From Vespa crabro (lineage: Eukaryota > Arthropoda > Insecta > Hymenoptera > Vespidae): DNA of 64,000 bases. The stretch is taken from NCBI RefSeq assembly GCF_910589235.1, contig NC_060976.1:763501-827500 (forward strand), read 5' to 3'. Below, in pieces: positions 14,300 to 26,986 of the stretch. The number at the start of each line of letters is the position of its first letter. Position 1 is the stretch's first letter. The notes under the pieces are model-generated. The model had not been told where the DNA came from and did no database searches. It was given only the letters and a program-made list of their open reading frames with translations. The position numbers and the translations under genes were made by a program.

Positions 14300-14806
14300 T
14301 ACTTCTCATGTCTGTTGCAAGAACGTAGCAATGCGACGAATAGTTATGTATGTATATATATATATGTGTGTGTATATATATGTCGTGCCTAATTACAGAG
14401 ATGCGTCATTTCCGGTTTAACGCGCATAACGAGTGGGCACGATAAAAGATCTCTTATTCGACTTAGATTTTCCCCCCTTTATTTGAAATCATTTTAATGG
14501 TGATTGTTTCGTATGTTTTTCTTTTTTATTTTCTTTCCGTTTTCTTTTTTTTTTTTTCTTCGTATCAGATCACGTAATGTTAACATAATAATGACGTTAC
14601 ACGTTAAATGGCTTTGACCTATCGTAATGACGATGAACGCAAATATAAACTGTCATGAACTGTTGTATAATTATAAATATCACACATAGTTTTACATATA
14701 TTATATATATATATGTGTGTGCGTATGTGTGTGGGTGGGTGGGTATATATATATATATAAAAAAAAAAGAAAAAACACGTATGTACACAGCATAGTACAT
14801 ACATTG

Positions 14807-14850
<44 letters not shown>

Positions 14851-15159
14851 GAGAGAGAGAGAGGGACAGAGAGAGAGCGTCGTCCTTTCCGCTTCTTTCT
14901 TTTTTTCTTTTTTATTTCTTTTCTCTTTTTTCGTAACATTTGATAATTAACATCGTCCGTGACCTAAGTACATCCATAGAATCATTTAATTAAACAGACA
15001 GAAACCATCGTCGTTCAAGCGTACGTATTGTACGATACGTATGTGCGAACGTGACACGCCCAGAGTTCCAATGACGATCGTTGTAGGACGCTCCGTTAGA
15101 CTCGAAACACATCTTAAATATATGTATTTTCGTCGGTAGAAAATATATATATACACTTC

Positions 15160-15190
<31 letters not shown>

Positions 15191-15414
15191 GCTTTCTTCA
15201 TACCTATATATCTATATATATATATAATATGTTATATAGTCGAGAATTTATTTTTGATTCTAACCATTGTCGTCCTTGAAAATCCCATTTAAATGGTGAT
15301 GAAAAAAAAGAAAGAGAGAGAGAGAGAAAGAGAGAGAGAGAAGAGTTAAGCAGTGAAATAACTATCTCAGTAATATGGAAAATAAGTGGTCTAAATTAAA
15401 ACACCTACACCTTG

Positions 15415-15445
<31 letters not shown>

Positions 15446-15943
15446 ACTCTCATCGCCTCTAAGAACATTTTTTTTTACGAATCTATTTACTAATGCAACT
15501 CCTGCATCCAATATTATGTATGGTCATTCCATCTGACAGACGAAAAACATAACAGGACGCAATCGAGATCGTCTATTGTTTTTCTTTTCGTGGGCGAAAT
15601 ACGAATGTAGAAATGTACGTACGTAAGTACGTGCGCTACAAATCTCTATACGAATTTGATCAATTATAATGTACTAAAATTAAAATTATCTTACTGTCAT
15701 AATCTCACATTATGATATTTTCATGCATGCATGCGTACGTTCGTGCACACACGCGCGCGCATGTATATGTGTGTATGTACTAATACAGTCGATGACGACA
15801 CGTCTCGTGTTCCTGTATATTGGATATGCGGCTTTACACGCATGACGTGGCCTCTCAATGATTGCAACGAGCCAATAACTGATTCTGCTACACACACACA
15901 CAAACACAAACACAAACAAACACACACCACACATATGCACGTA

Positions 15944-15980
<37 letters not shown>

Positions 15981-16114
15981 TGTGTGTAACGCTAAATCGA
16001 CATTTATAAAGGCACGATCTTTCACATGTGACATTAGTTTCTTAGCTTTCTCCGATATATTTGATTTCGCAAAAAGAAAAAAAAAGGAGAGTCAGACAGA
16101 GACTGAGTGAGTGT

Positions 16115-16169
<55 letters not shown>

Positions 16170-16549
16170 GATATCGGACAATGACCGAGATTATACTCCA
16201 ACTTTCAAAACAATATTTAACGTCACTATATTTCTTACCGTCGATATTATAATCGCTAAGAGATTTTCAAACAAGCTGTACAACGACACAACGACGACGT
16301 ACGACGACGATGACGACGACGACGACGAATAGAATCGAATCACTGCCCGGTAGATATAATGCAATTCGATCTTATCGTCGTCTATCGGCATTAACACTCC
16401 ACGATATTTCTCGAAAGATAGCTGAGAATTTATATTTTAATTACGATAACACGTAAGAAATTTGGAACACTGCTTGTTAAAAATTTAATATAAAAATAAT
16501 ATATAAATAAAAATGTAAAGGTATAAATTTGATCGTTCGTTACAATTAA

Positions 16550-16595
<46 letters not shown>

Positions 16596-17003
16596 TTTTA
16601 TTTTTATTATGTATATATATATATATAATATATATATTTAATTTAAAATATGATAGAAATATAAATGAGAGATTTATAAGCTTGGTTAAAGATGCGTTAT
16701 CTTATTTTCTCTATAGCGTCCTACATACTATTTCTCTGGAGGGGAAGGTGAGGAGAGGTGGGGAGAGAAAGAGGAAGGTAGGTAGGAGAGTGGGAGGGAG
16801 GGAGAACGCTGAAAGTAAACTAAAGTGTGCTTGATCGTACGTAAAAGAAAAAATAAATGAAAAAACAAACGAAGAAAAGGAGAGAGAAAATAAAAAGAAA
16901 GAGAAAATAAAAGAAAATGAAAGAGACCAAGATAAAAAAAATAATTATAATAATAAGAATAATAACAAAAAAACCAATACTACTACTACTACTACTACTA
17001 CCA

Positions 17004-17080
<77 letters not shown>

Positions 17081-17088
17081 TTAATAAA

Positions 17089-17141
<53 letters not shown>

Positions 17142-17866
17142 AGACACGATCGAACCACCCGGTTCAGATCATTGAAACTAAATAATTTATTTACGAGTGA
17201 AAATAAAATTTTCGAATAGCGTGAAATATAAATTCATATTAAAAGCGAGTAGTTTTCATTTACGGATGCTGGAAAGATTGAACGCGATCAAGGAAGAGAA
17301 GAGAAGAAAAGAGAAGAGAAGAGAAGAGAAGAGAGGAGAAGAGAAGAGAAGAGAAAAGGAGGGGGAAGAACTACTTAAATGAGTGTGCGTACGGTGGGTG
17401 GGTGGTGGTGGTGGTGGTGGTGCTAGTGCTGGTGGTGGTGGCCGATGGCGATGATGTAGGAAGAGGGGAAAAGAGAGAGAGACAGAGAGAGAGAGAGGGG
17501 TTGATGAGACGCGTCTAAACCCGATATGCCCTTCGTGTAATGGTAGGAAAACGGATAAAGCGTGGAAAAAGAGGAGAAGAAGAAGAAAGAAAAAAGAAAG
17601 AAGACTCCCCAAAAAGGGAGTAAAATGAATGAAAGAAAGAAAAGAGCAGAAAAAGAAAAAGAAAAGAAAAAAAAAAAAGAAAAACAACGAATACACAGTA
17701 TCGCTTTCAACCGTTAAAAGGAATAAGAGACAAGCGTACCCGTTGTTTAAAAGACGTACGATCTGTTTTCTCTACTTGTTCTTACTCTTTTTCGGGGTAC
17801 GATACCTCGAATAGATTTAACCATTGGTCGATCGACCGAACGAGGATAGAAGAAATACGATATCGA

Positions 17867-17949
<83 letters not shown>

Positions 17950-18253
17950 TAAAGAACAAATTGTGGTATTAAACGCGAACGAATAAGAGGAGGAAAAGGA
18001 GGAGGAAGGTAGGGAGAGAGGGATGGAAGTGGGTACGAACACCACTGATGATGTTGATCGGTACTGAACCGGATTTGACATGACACACCCCTCGCTCGTC
18101 ACACTACGTAATTTCTCGTAAAACACTAGTCGAAGAAGGAAACACCGTAAGCCGTTAAAACTCTTCGATTGTGTATGTCAGCGGGTCGTAACGTCGAGTA
18201 GTAGTAATAATAATAGTAGTAGTAGTAGCAGTAGTAGCAGTAGTAGTAGTAGC

Positions 18254-18290
<37 letters not shown>

Positions 18291-18400
18291 ATAGTAGAGT
18301 AGTAATGTAGTAGTAATAATAGTAGTAGTAGCAGCAGCAGTAATAGCAGAAGTAATATAAAAAGAAACGCAAGAAGAATAGAAATGCGTATATATACGTT
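14300..18400. repeat. Microsatellite-rich non-coding block
   Basis: I see no gene. The block is unusually dense in simple repeats: (GA)n at about 14811-14875 and 16137-16166, (TA)n at 15416-15441, (CA)n at about 15893-15925, (ATT)n at 16551-16591, (TAC)n at about 16979-17079 followed by (AAT)n at about 17092-17140, a GAAGA-type tract at about 17295-17355, (GA)n at about 17872-17947 and (AGT)n at about 18198-18340. Open frames here are poly-Leu, poly-Ser or Arg-Glu products of these repeats. It lies in the region that should contain the hts 5' UTR intron. Confidence 0.8.
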
Positions 18401-18408
18401 TAGCTTAC

Positions 18409-18586
18409 CTATTAAATAAAAAATATTGTTCCAGGTCGTAGGAGTATTATAATATCCAAATTCTGCCGGTAGCCGGAGAGTTCGTCAATAACGTTTAGCT
18501 CTTTAAACGTGCCTTTTTAGCTGGAAAACCGCCTTAGGAAAGAGAGAGAGAGAGAGAAAGATAAAGAGAGAGAGAAAGATATAGAG

Positions 18587-18644
<58 letters not shown>

Positions 18645-19470
18645 AGAACCGAAGGAACGAGAAAAACGAGAATGAACGAAAACGTTCGGGGTCCCTTCCG
18701 TTCGGCGGATAGCTTCCCCGTCGGCGATACTCTTCGTAAGCGATCAACTAACAGTAGCCAAGCCCTTCTTTACTTTCCTTTTCCCTCTTCCTCGCTTTCC
18801 TCCGCCCGTCCGATTGTCCGCCGTTCGACCGGCCGTTCTTCCGTTCTTCCGCCGTCGTCGTCGTCGTAGTCGTCGTAGTAGTCGTAGTAGTAGTCGTCGT
18901 AATCGTAGTTGTTGTCGTTGTCGTTGTCGTAGCAGTCAACGTAGTCGTCTTAGTTGTCGTTCCTTCTTCTTCTTCTTATTATTATTATTCTTATTCTTCT
19001 TTATCTTCTTTACTGCTTTCTTCCGCTTTCTTTCCTTTTCTTTCCACCGTAAACGAATCCCCCCTTGATATTTGACTTAAACGGTAACGTAACGGCACCC
19101 GGCAACGCGTAATTCTACGTGGAGGAATCGCGATCCCCAGATACACCCTTTTTTTCTTCCTTTCTTTCTTCCTTTCTTTCTTTTTTTTTCTTTTTTCTCT
19201 CTCTCTCTCTCTTTCTCTCTCTTTTTTTCTCTCTCTCTCTCTCTCCTCTCTCCTCTCTCTCTCTCTCTCTGTCTCTTTTACACGCAGATCCTCAATAGAT
19301 CCACGAAAAATCGCATAACTGGAGCCCCCGTTTCCACTGCACGATAGCGTTGGATAATAGCACAAGAATCGATCGCGCTCTCTCTCTTCTCCTCGCACTC
19401 ATTCCCCTTGATCATGGGTTAAAAGCAACCAACACACAACACGCGTCTTTATGACTTTCGTTTCCTCCTC
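18409..19470 (-). promoter_or_regulatory. hts: Candidate hts 5' UTR exon / promoter zone
   Basis: A good minus-strand donor (TTTAATAG|gtaagcta at 18407-18408) closes a possible non-coding exon that would extend upward into a less AT-rich zone with GA/CT repeats (18541-18635, 19197-19275) and a GTC/GTA repeat (about 18855-18950). The hts transcript needs a 5' UTR exon upstream of 13636, and this is the best donor seen. No coding frame is claimed, and the transcription start is not resolved. Confidence 0.3.
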
Positions 19471-19505
19471 TCGCCGCCGATGTGCGCGCGCTTGTTCTCT
19501 TTCTC

Positions 19506-19538
<33 letters not shown>

Positions 19539-20191
19539 TTCTATCTATCTATCTATCTAGCTTTGTGTGGCGCTGCTTTGCGGCGTTTCTGTCCAAAAAT
19601 AGGTTCAGTAATATCGCGTTCATCTCATTGGACAATTGCTATTTGATCCACCATACAAACCTAACCTATGACGATATCTGATTCGTCAATCGATAAAGAA
19701 TCGCGCGTTGAGTGGTTCCTTCGCTCATCCAATCGCAGAGAATCTTTTCGTATCCACGCACAAAATTCATGACCATTGGACGATAACTTCGTTCGTAATT
19801 TTAACCTGGAGATTACTTTTGTGATATTAATTACGTAAGTACGTAAATTTTGGTAAGTTACAAATGATCATATTGAAATGTCTCTAGATTACTTATATAG
19901 TTTCAAATGCAATGTTTACGTTATTTTTCGTTTCTATGAAACAACGAATTTTTTTTACCCGTACATATCAGTGATGACAATTGAAAAAAAAATAGTGGAA
20001 CAAAAATAAAGGTGTATATATATATATATATATTATACATATTATATTTACATATATATATATATATTGTATATATATAATATATATACAAAATCAAAAT
20101 TTAATTATTGTAGAAAAATATAATTTTCATAAAAAATTGTTTTAGTAATCATTATTATAAATGCATCGATTATTTTTTATTCCCGACGTAC

Positions 20192-20250
<59 letters not shown>
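20192..20250. repeat. (TA)n microsatellite
   Basis: A run of about 29 TA units in gene-free DNA, preceded by a short GT step. Similar runs occur at about 21453-21530. Confidence 0.85.
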
Positions 20251-20254
<4 letters not shown>

Positions 20255-21149
20255 TTTTTACAGTTTATGTTACGTCGGTATTTATTTAATGTTATACGAC
20301 TTTTAATTTTATTTAACTTTGTTTATTAAAAAAGTTGAACTTTTTAAAATCTTTTTTTCGTGCCATTTTTTGTATTTAAAATTTAAATTATTTCATTCCA
20401 CAAATATATGAAATCTTTTAAAATAAACGAAAATATTAACTTTTCATGTAATTATTCAGAATAATTATTCATTATAAACAACAATATTTTCTCATGAATA
20501 ATATTTTGCACATCTTTTTCTTTTATACAAGTTATCTGTCCGCAATACAAACACTATAAAAAACAAGATTAATTATTAATACATTAAATATGATATAATA
20601 TAATGAATAATTAACACATTGTTAATTAATGAAAAAATTGTAATTAAATATGATACAGTGTCATTTCAATCAATGTATGTCATATAATATTTATTTATTT
20701 ATTTTTTTTTATTCTTTTTTTTTTTTTAAATCGATATTTTTAGGAAGTACATATATTTTCCGACGTTGCCAAACGTAGATTAGTGCAACGGAAAACGTGT
20801 ATACGTTCCCAATTACGAATACTAGACATTTATATTCAAGAATACCGTGTCAGAAACTTATGCGTCTTTAACGCGTAAGCTGCGTCAAGGCAACGTTATC
20901 ACGGCATATTTAACTTTATTTTATTTTCTACAGTGTATATATATATATATACACACACATAGATAATAGAAGTGAATTATTCATAATATTTGTGAAAATA
21001 TTATTTATAAATTAATTTTAATATCAAATTTATTATTAATTGCCACGAAATAAATAAATTTTTGTTGATTATATCATCAAATTTTTAATCGAGTATAAAT
21101 ATATTCGTCACTGACATTTTATGGATGATTTCATTTATTCGCGCCGAAC

Positions 21150-21296
21150 TATGACGTCAGAAGACAACCTTCCAATCTGATTGGCTATTCGTAAGTACTC
21201 GTAACAGTAAAATTCCAACATCTTGAATTTTTCGACCGTTGATGTTACTCTACTTCGGTTACTTTTACGGCAGCCGAATCGAGCAACGCGATTGGT
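21150..21296. promoter_or_regulatory. Candidate promoter: CRE and CCAAT boxes
   Basis: This short region holds a perfect palindromic cAMP-response element TGACGTCA (21152-21159). It is followed by an inverted CCAAT pair (CCAAT at 21172-21176, ATTGG at 21180-21184) and another ATTGG at 21291-21295. Further CCAAT/ATTGG boxes occur at 19627, 19729 and 19775. Such clusters are typical of NF-Y/CREB-bound promoters. The region lies between hts (minus) and the plus-strand gene at 24158, so it could serve either. No transcript evidence is available. Confidence 0.3.
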
Positions 21297-21444
21297 CGAA
21301 ACCTTACTGTTATTATTACGGAAAGTTTGCGTGTGTATATGTATGCGTGCCTGCATGACTAACCTAACATTATTTTCAATTGTTTCAAAGAAAAATCTTT
21401 TAAATGTAACGTTAATATCTTATCGTTAGAATATACGTGTATAC

Positions 21445-21478
<34 letters not shown>

Positions 21479-21484
21479 GTATAC

Positions 21485-21538
<54 letters not shown>

Positions 21539-21958
21539 ATTAAAAAAACGATCACATTATTTAGTTTCTTTATCGCTTTGACTTTTATTGTTCTGAAAAT
21601 ACAAATATTTTATTACGATAAAGGAATTGATAATAGGTCATGAAACGAATGAAAACGAGTGAAGTAATACTAATAAAATTCATTTAATCAATTTTTTTTT
21701 GCTTTCGTAATAATTACGTTCCCCTCCCAAAAAAAAAAGAAAAAAGAAAAAGAAAGAAAAATTAAGTAATGTTAACGTAATCGATTACCATATAACTCAC
21801 GTAAATGGAGTGATAAAAAAGGAAAAAGAAAAATAGGAAAAAAGAAAATGTAAATTTTATATCCAAACAGGTAATCCATCTTCAGACGATAAGACAGAAA
21901 CCCGATGGATTTGAAACCGGTTTATTTCGTCGCTTATGGGAGAAAAAGAATAAGAAAA

Positions 21959-21997
<39 letters not shown>

Positions 21998-22099
21998 AAC
22001 TATTACATTTATAAATAGAAATTATATAATTGAAAACTAAATGTCTTATCAAGGTCCAACATTTCGTTTAATAATAATAAATTCATATATTGTTTACGA

Positions 22100-22116
22100 C
22101 CTGTTTGGATGAAATA

Positions 22117-22153
<37 letters not shown>

Positions 22154-22506
22154 GCGACGAGAATGACGATGCCATGACAAAAACGTTGCCGTGAGCCTGG
22201 CACGGTAATGGCGAGGGGTGTCGGTGGGGAGTCTCTTTTAATCATGCAGAGCCAGGGCCAATGATTCATACCCAGTCGCATTACATTTGCTTTAACGTTT
22301 ACGTTGGTCACGCCGTGGTCGTCGCGAAACCTCGTGATTACGGATAATATCCATTCTATTTATTTATTTATTTATTTATTTATTTATTCATTCCTTTTAT
22401 TTAATTTTTTTTTCCTTTTTTTCTTATATCGTACATTTAGAAAGAACATCCTTATAACAGCCAACAACTGCTATAACTACAACTACAACTGTAACAAGAC
22501 AACTAT

Positions 22507-22539
<33 letters not shown>

Positions 22540-23308
22540 AATAACAACAATTACAACAATTGACAACGTCATACGTGTTTAACCCAATCGAATAATGTAC
22601 TGCGTGCGATCGTTACGTACTGCACAACATATACGGCAATGTATCTTCTCACGAGCGAACATCTGATCGTGCGTCGCGTATTCGGTTACATATGCATGCA
22701 TGTATGTATGTATGTATGTATGATGTATGTATGTGATATAAGTATGTATGTATGTATATACCTATCTATCTCTACGTAAGTACGTATATATGTATGTAAT
22801 GTATGACGTATAATGAGATCGTTCAAAGATTTATTCTTTTCTTTTTTTTTTCTTTTCTTTCTTTCTTTCTTTCTTTTTTCTCTTCTTTTTTTTTCATTTT
22901 CTGCACGTTTATCATGTTGACGTCGAGCTTTAGTAACGATAAGAGGAAAGAGTAACGGTAGCGAGACGACGCGTCGTTAACGATGACGACGTCGCCGTCG
23001 TCGTCGTCGTTGTCGTCGTCGTTGTCGTCGTCGTTGTCGTCGTCGTTGTCGACGATGACGACGACGTTGTCAGTTTCGACGTCAATATTGTAACTAATAT
23101 ATTGAAATGAGAATATAATATGTCGGTGATGGTTTTAGTATAGTATAAACTATAGAAAGTTAATAATAAGTGTTTAATATATCATTGTTAATTCGATAAA
23201 TACGTAGATAAACAAATTGTTTGTTTCACGGTATGACTCGCGATACTTCTTGTTAATTTGTTATTTAGATACTTTTGTTAAACGGTCGAAGAGTTTCGTA
23301 TTCGTTCA

Positions 23309-23359
<51 letters not shown>

Positions 23360-23360
23360 A
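22100..23360. repeat. Cluster of simple repeats upstream of 24158 gene
   Basis: (AAT)n at 22120-22152, (TTTA)n at about 22355-22390, (ACA)n at about 22500-22545, (GTAT)n at about 22700-22760, a GTC/GTT tract at about 22985-23060 and (TA)n at 23312-23357. Between 22153 and 22340 there is a non-repetitive, GC-richer island with no recognisable protein. A donor-like GAT|gtaagtat at about 23492 could end a 5' UTR exon of the next gene. Confidence 0.7.
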
Positions 23361-24157
23361 CAGTCGGAAGAATTTTTAAAAACGATTTCTCGTACAATAC
23401 GAATGGTTCAATTTTATTTCATTCCGGGATTTTATATCATCTACGACGATATTATTCGACGATCGCCGTTTTGATTGAATCGTTCGATCGATGTAAGTAT
23501 ATATCGCCATTAACGATAGCGGAACGGAATGTTATGTCCTTGATTTGATTAGAATTTAGAAAGCCTTTTATTTTGTTTATACGTATTTAGATCTAAAAGG
23601 TATTATATATTACTCGTGAATTTCTTCTGTTATAATAATAAATAATAAAAGAATCGTAGTTTAATCGTAGATATTAATCGCAATTATTTTCTCATGTATA
23701 ATCTATTAAGTTAATTTATATACTAATCGTAAATAAACAATTTATTTTGTATCTATGGCACAGAACGCTTAATTTCAAGTATGCACAATTAATGATATAA
23801 TAAATATGTGGAAAAAAAAAAATAATAATAATATTTGCATGATGTTCTCGATAATCACTTTGGCTGGCTTAAAAATATCTGCACATATATTATCTTCTTT
23901 CATCAAAAGAGATGATATGTCAAAGTTTTTTTAAATTGATAAATATATATGTACACATACACGTACACACACAACATATCATACATAAACATATGTGTAA
24001 TATTATAATATGTATATGTATACGTATGTATGTGTATGTATATGTATATGTATATATAAATATATGTATATATCTTTGTTCCTTTCTCTGTGTCCTTACA
24101 TACAGTGAAATCAACGGTGCAAAACTGGTTACTATTTCGGCTCTCGAAAACATCAAA

Positions 24158-24317
24158 ATGCCATTATATTCGAGATCGAACAATTGTGCCTCGAAGCTAG
24201 TGATCGTTCTACAGTTCACAGCTTGGATCTCAGTTGGCGTAGTTCTTCTTCAAAAAGGCGTAACCTCCTTGCGAAGTCAGTCCACAATAGAAACAAAAGG
24301 CGATACACAGGTACATC

Positions 24318-24348
<31 letters not shown>

Positions 24349-25602
24349 CTATATATATATAAATACATACACACACATATATATATATGTATGTAATAGC
24401 GATGATATAAAGAATATCTATATATGTATTTTTCACGAAGAAATTGAAAATACGACGAAATATAATATACGCAAGATTTGCGTTTTAATATCGGTTTAAT
24501 GTCGCAATGTCGGTCGAAAAAAATGCCTACGGTATGAATCGAGATTAAATTCCTATATGAAACTTTTATGAAACCTCGTACGTAAGTACGCATTATATTT
24601 ATAAGTAATTGTATTAATATCGTGCAATATTGTATAACGTCGTTCGTTCGTTCGTTCGTTCATTCATTCATTCGTTCATTCATTCATTTGCACGTGTAAA
24701 ATACATAAATTAATTTTTTTTTAAACATCAAAAGTAAGATTTTAAATATAATTTGTATAATGGATATTATTTCGATTTAACAATTATACATTATATCGTG
24801 ATTTCAAATTTTCTCTTAGGAAAGAAATGATGCGACGATCAGATACTTAAATGATAAAACAAAGAGAACGGCGGATAAAGATGATATTTTTAATGATATT
24901 ACGAAATATAAAAAAGATTTAACCGTTAATTTGAAATTATATCAGGAAAAGGAAAACGATATGTCGGAAAGACATTGGAGCCGACGTTCGAGTGCGACGA
25001 ATGAACGTAATCACGTTGAAAATAATGTTATTGAAGATATTAATGGTGGGCATTCAATAACAAAGAAATTGAACGAACTCAAGGAAGAGAAGAAAGAAGA
25101 AGAAGAAGAAAAAAAAGATAAAGAAGAAAGAGAAAAAAAGAAGAACGATTTGATTAATTCAAGTGAAACGAGCACGCAACGTGACGTCTATGATTCGTCA
25201 TATCAGTCGAATAAAACCGAAGATTACGATAATACCGTCGTCGATCCTGCTAAAACGTTAAGTTCAACTGCAACGACTAATTGGGGAAAGGAAAAAAAAA
25301 TACGTAGTCGTGCGAATGCCGGCGGTGCTGCGGCCGCCATTGCTATGGTCGCCGTTGGTGCAGCTATGCTCGTAGTTGGACCTATGGTCATTGTTTTACG
25401 TGCTCTTGATAAAAGACGACAAGAAAGAAGATATTTAAAATCATTGAGGTGGGACGATCAACCGCCTACTTACGAGCAAGCGACATTAATGAATGAAGTT
25501 CCGAGATATTCAACCTTAAGTTTAAATACCGTCCATAATTCCCGCGGTCCTTCCACATCCTCCTCGCGGCCTACCGCAACTTCCTTCGAAAGATCTCCTT
25601 AG
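24158..25602 (+). CDS. Unrecognised two-pass membrane protein with PPxY
   Basis: I do not recognise this gene. There are two coding exons, 24158-24310 and 24820-25602 (GT/AG, phase 0), giving 311 aa. Exon 1 carries a hydrophobic segment (about residues 14-33, VIVLQFTAWISVGVVLL) that could be a signal anchor. Exon 2 begins with a charged, Lys/Glu-rich stretch (about 130-160), then a second hydrophobic Gly/Ala/Val segment (about 217-244, ending VVGPMVIVLRALDKRR). After that comes a cytoplasmic-looking tail with PPTY (266-269), a PPxY motif that in other proteins binds WW domains of Nedd4-type ubiquitin ligases, and a Ser-rich end. The start is the first ATG after a 3' splice site (tacag at 24106), so a 5' UTR intron is likely. 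AATAAA follows at about 25849. The exon structure and codon use support a real gene. The function is unknown. Confidence 0.75.
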
Positions 25603-25854
25603 GTTAATTTATTTTTATATTTTATTGATGCATACGCGTGATTATTTTGTTCGTACGAATCGAGATCTTTTTGTTTTCTTTTTTTTTTTTTTTTTATTAT
25701 ATTTTTTCCTTATTTGTTTTTCCCCTTCCTTCTCTCTTTCTCTCTTTTCTTCTTTCCTCTTCTTTTCGTTAATTATCGATATATTCTTTTGTATATTATT
25801 AATCTTTAAGTAAGTTAGATTTCTTAGAGATTTTTTTAGAGAGCGTAAAATAAA

Positions 25855-26986
25855 ATTCGTTGAAATTGATTGCGCAAGTCGATAATGAGTTTTCGAAATA
25901 ATCGTAGGTTTTTTTTAATCGTACCTTAATAATAATTGACTGCCAGACAGTATAAATGATAATTAAAGGGTGTATATATATATAATATTAGTTTTAATAT
26001 AAATTTAATTATTGTATAGTGGAAAAGAGATAAAATACGTATATATGTATATATATCTTTTTTAAAATTCAGATCAAAAAATGATCGATAGAGATTAATG
26101 AAGTTAAGAAGTCTGAGTGCTTATCTTCATTTGTTTCTTATCAATGCAATACATTTTTATAATCAATTGTGAATTATGATAAAAAGAATTTATAATAGCA
26201 TTTTTTTTTGTTTTTTTTAATTTTTCTCAACTTTTTTTTTCTTTTTACATAGCTACGTATGGATTATAATATTTCATAAAAGCAATTTAAGTATGTATTG
26301 AAAAAAAGAAAATTGAAACAAATACAAAAAATAAATTTATCTAAATTAACCCATTCGAATCTCTCGATCGATTATTTTGGTTTTTTAATAATTTATTTAT
26401 ACATTATTTAAATGGTGAGTATAGATTCTAATCGAAAAAAGTATGCGGAAAGTATACAGCTCTATTACCAATATTCATCTTTTGAAATTTTCTAAAGTAT
26501 ATCACGTTATCATTTGAAAATCGTTTCTTATAATTTTATTTTATAAATTTCGCACGCGTCTTCATAATTCTGTTAATAGATTATCGCATATTGTTATTTT
26601 ATCTTTGCAAAGGACTGAGTCATTTATTTAATCGAATATTTGAAAAATACATTTTTATGTCGGCACAGAAAACACATTTTTATGTCGGCATAGAAAACAC
26701 ATTTTTATATCGTTGGTACTGATAGCAAATAGCAGCAGCAGCAGCAGTGTAGGTAGTGTAGTAGTAGTAGTGTAGTGTGTAGCAGTGTAATAGTAGTAGT
26801 AGTAGTGTAGTAGTAGTTACGTGTACCAACGTAACATTGAGGAAGCGTTCTGTCTGTAACGGTTTCGGCTAAACAAAATTTAAGATAATTGATATTTATT
26901 ATATTTTAGTTGAATAATAAGTAATAAGAAAAAAAAAAATTAGGATATTTTCTATAAAAAATTGTATTTTTTACTAACAAGGAAAG
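25855..26986. other. Intergenic AT-rich spacer
   Basis: No gene is seen between the probable poly(A) signal of the upstream gene and MCTS1. It contains a 25-bp minisatellite (26649-26712) and an interrupted AGC/AGT tract (about 26731-26820) directly upstream of MCTS1. The MCTS1 promoter must lie in this spacer. Confidence 0.6.
26649..26712. repeat. 25-bp minisatellite, 2.5 copies
   Basis: The unit ACATTTTTATGTCGGCAYAG plus AAAAC is repeated at 26649, 26674 and (partly) 26699, with one or two substitutions. It is the only non-microsatellite tandem repeat seen in this spacer. Confidence 0.8.

Noticed and set aside
16111..16332. Arg/Glu and poly-Asp frames
   Set aside because: They translate a GA microsatellite and a GAC tract. 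There are no splice-consistent partners.
18178..18372. poly-Leu / poly-Tyr frames
   Set aside because: Products of the AGT trinucleotide repeat.
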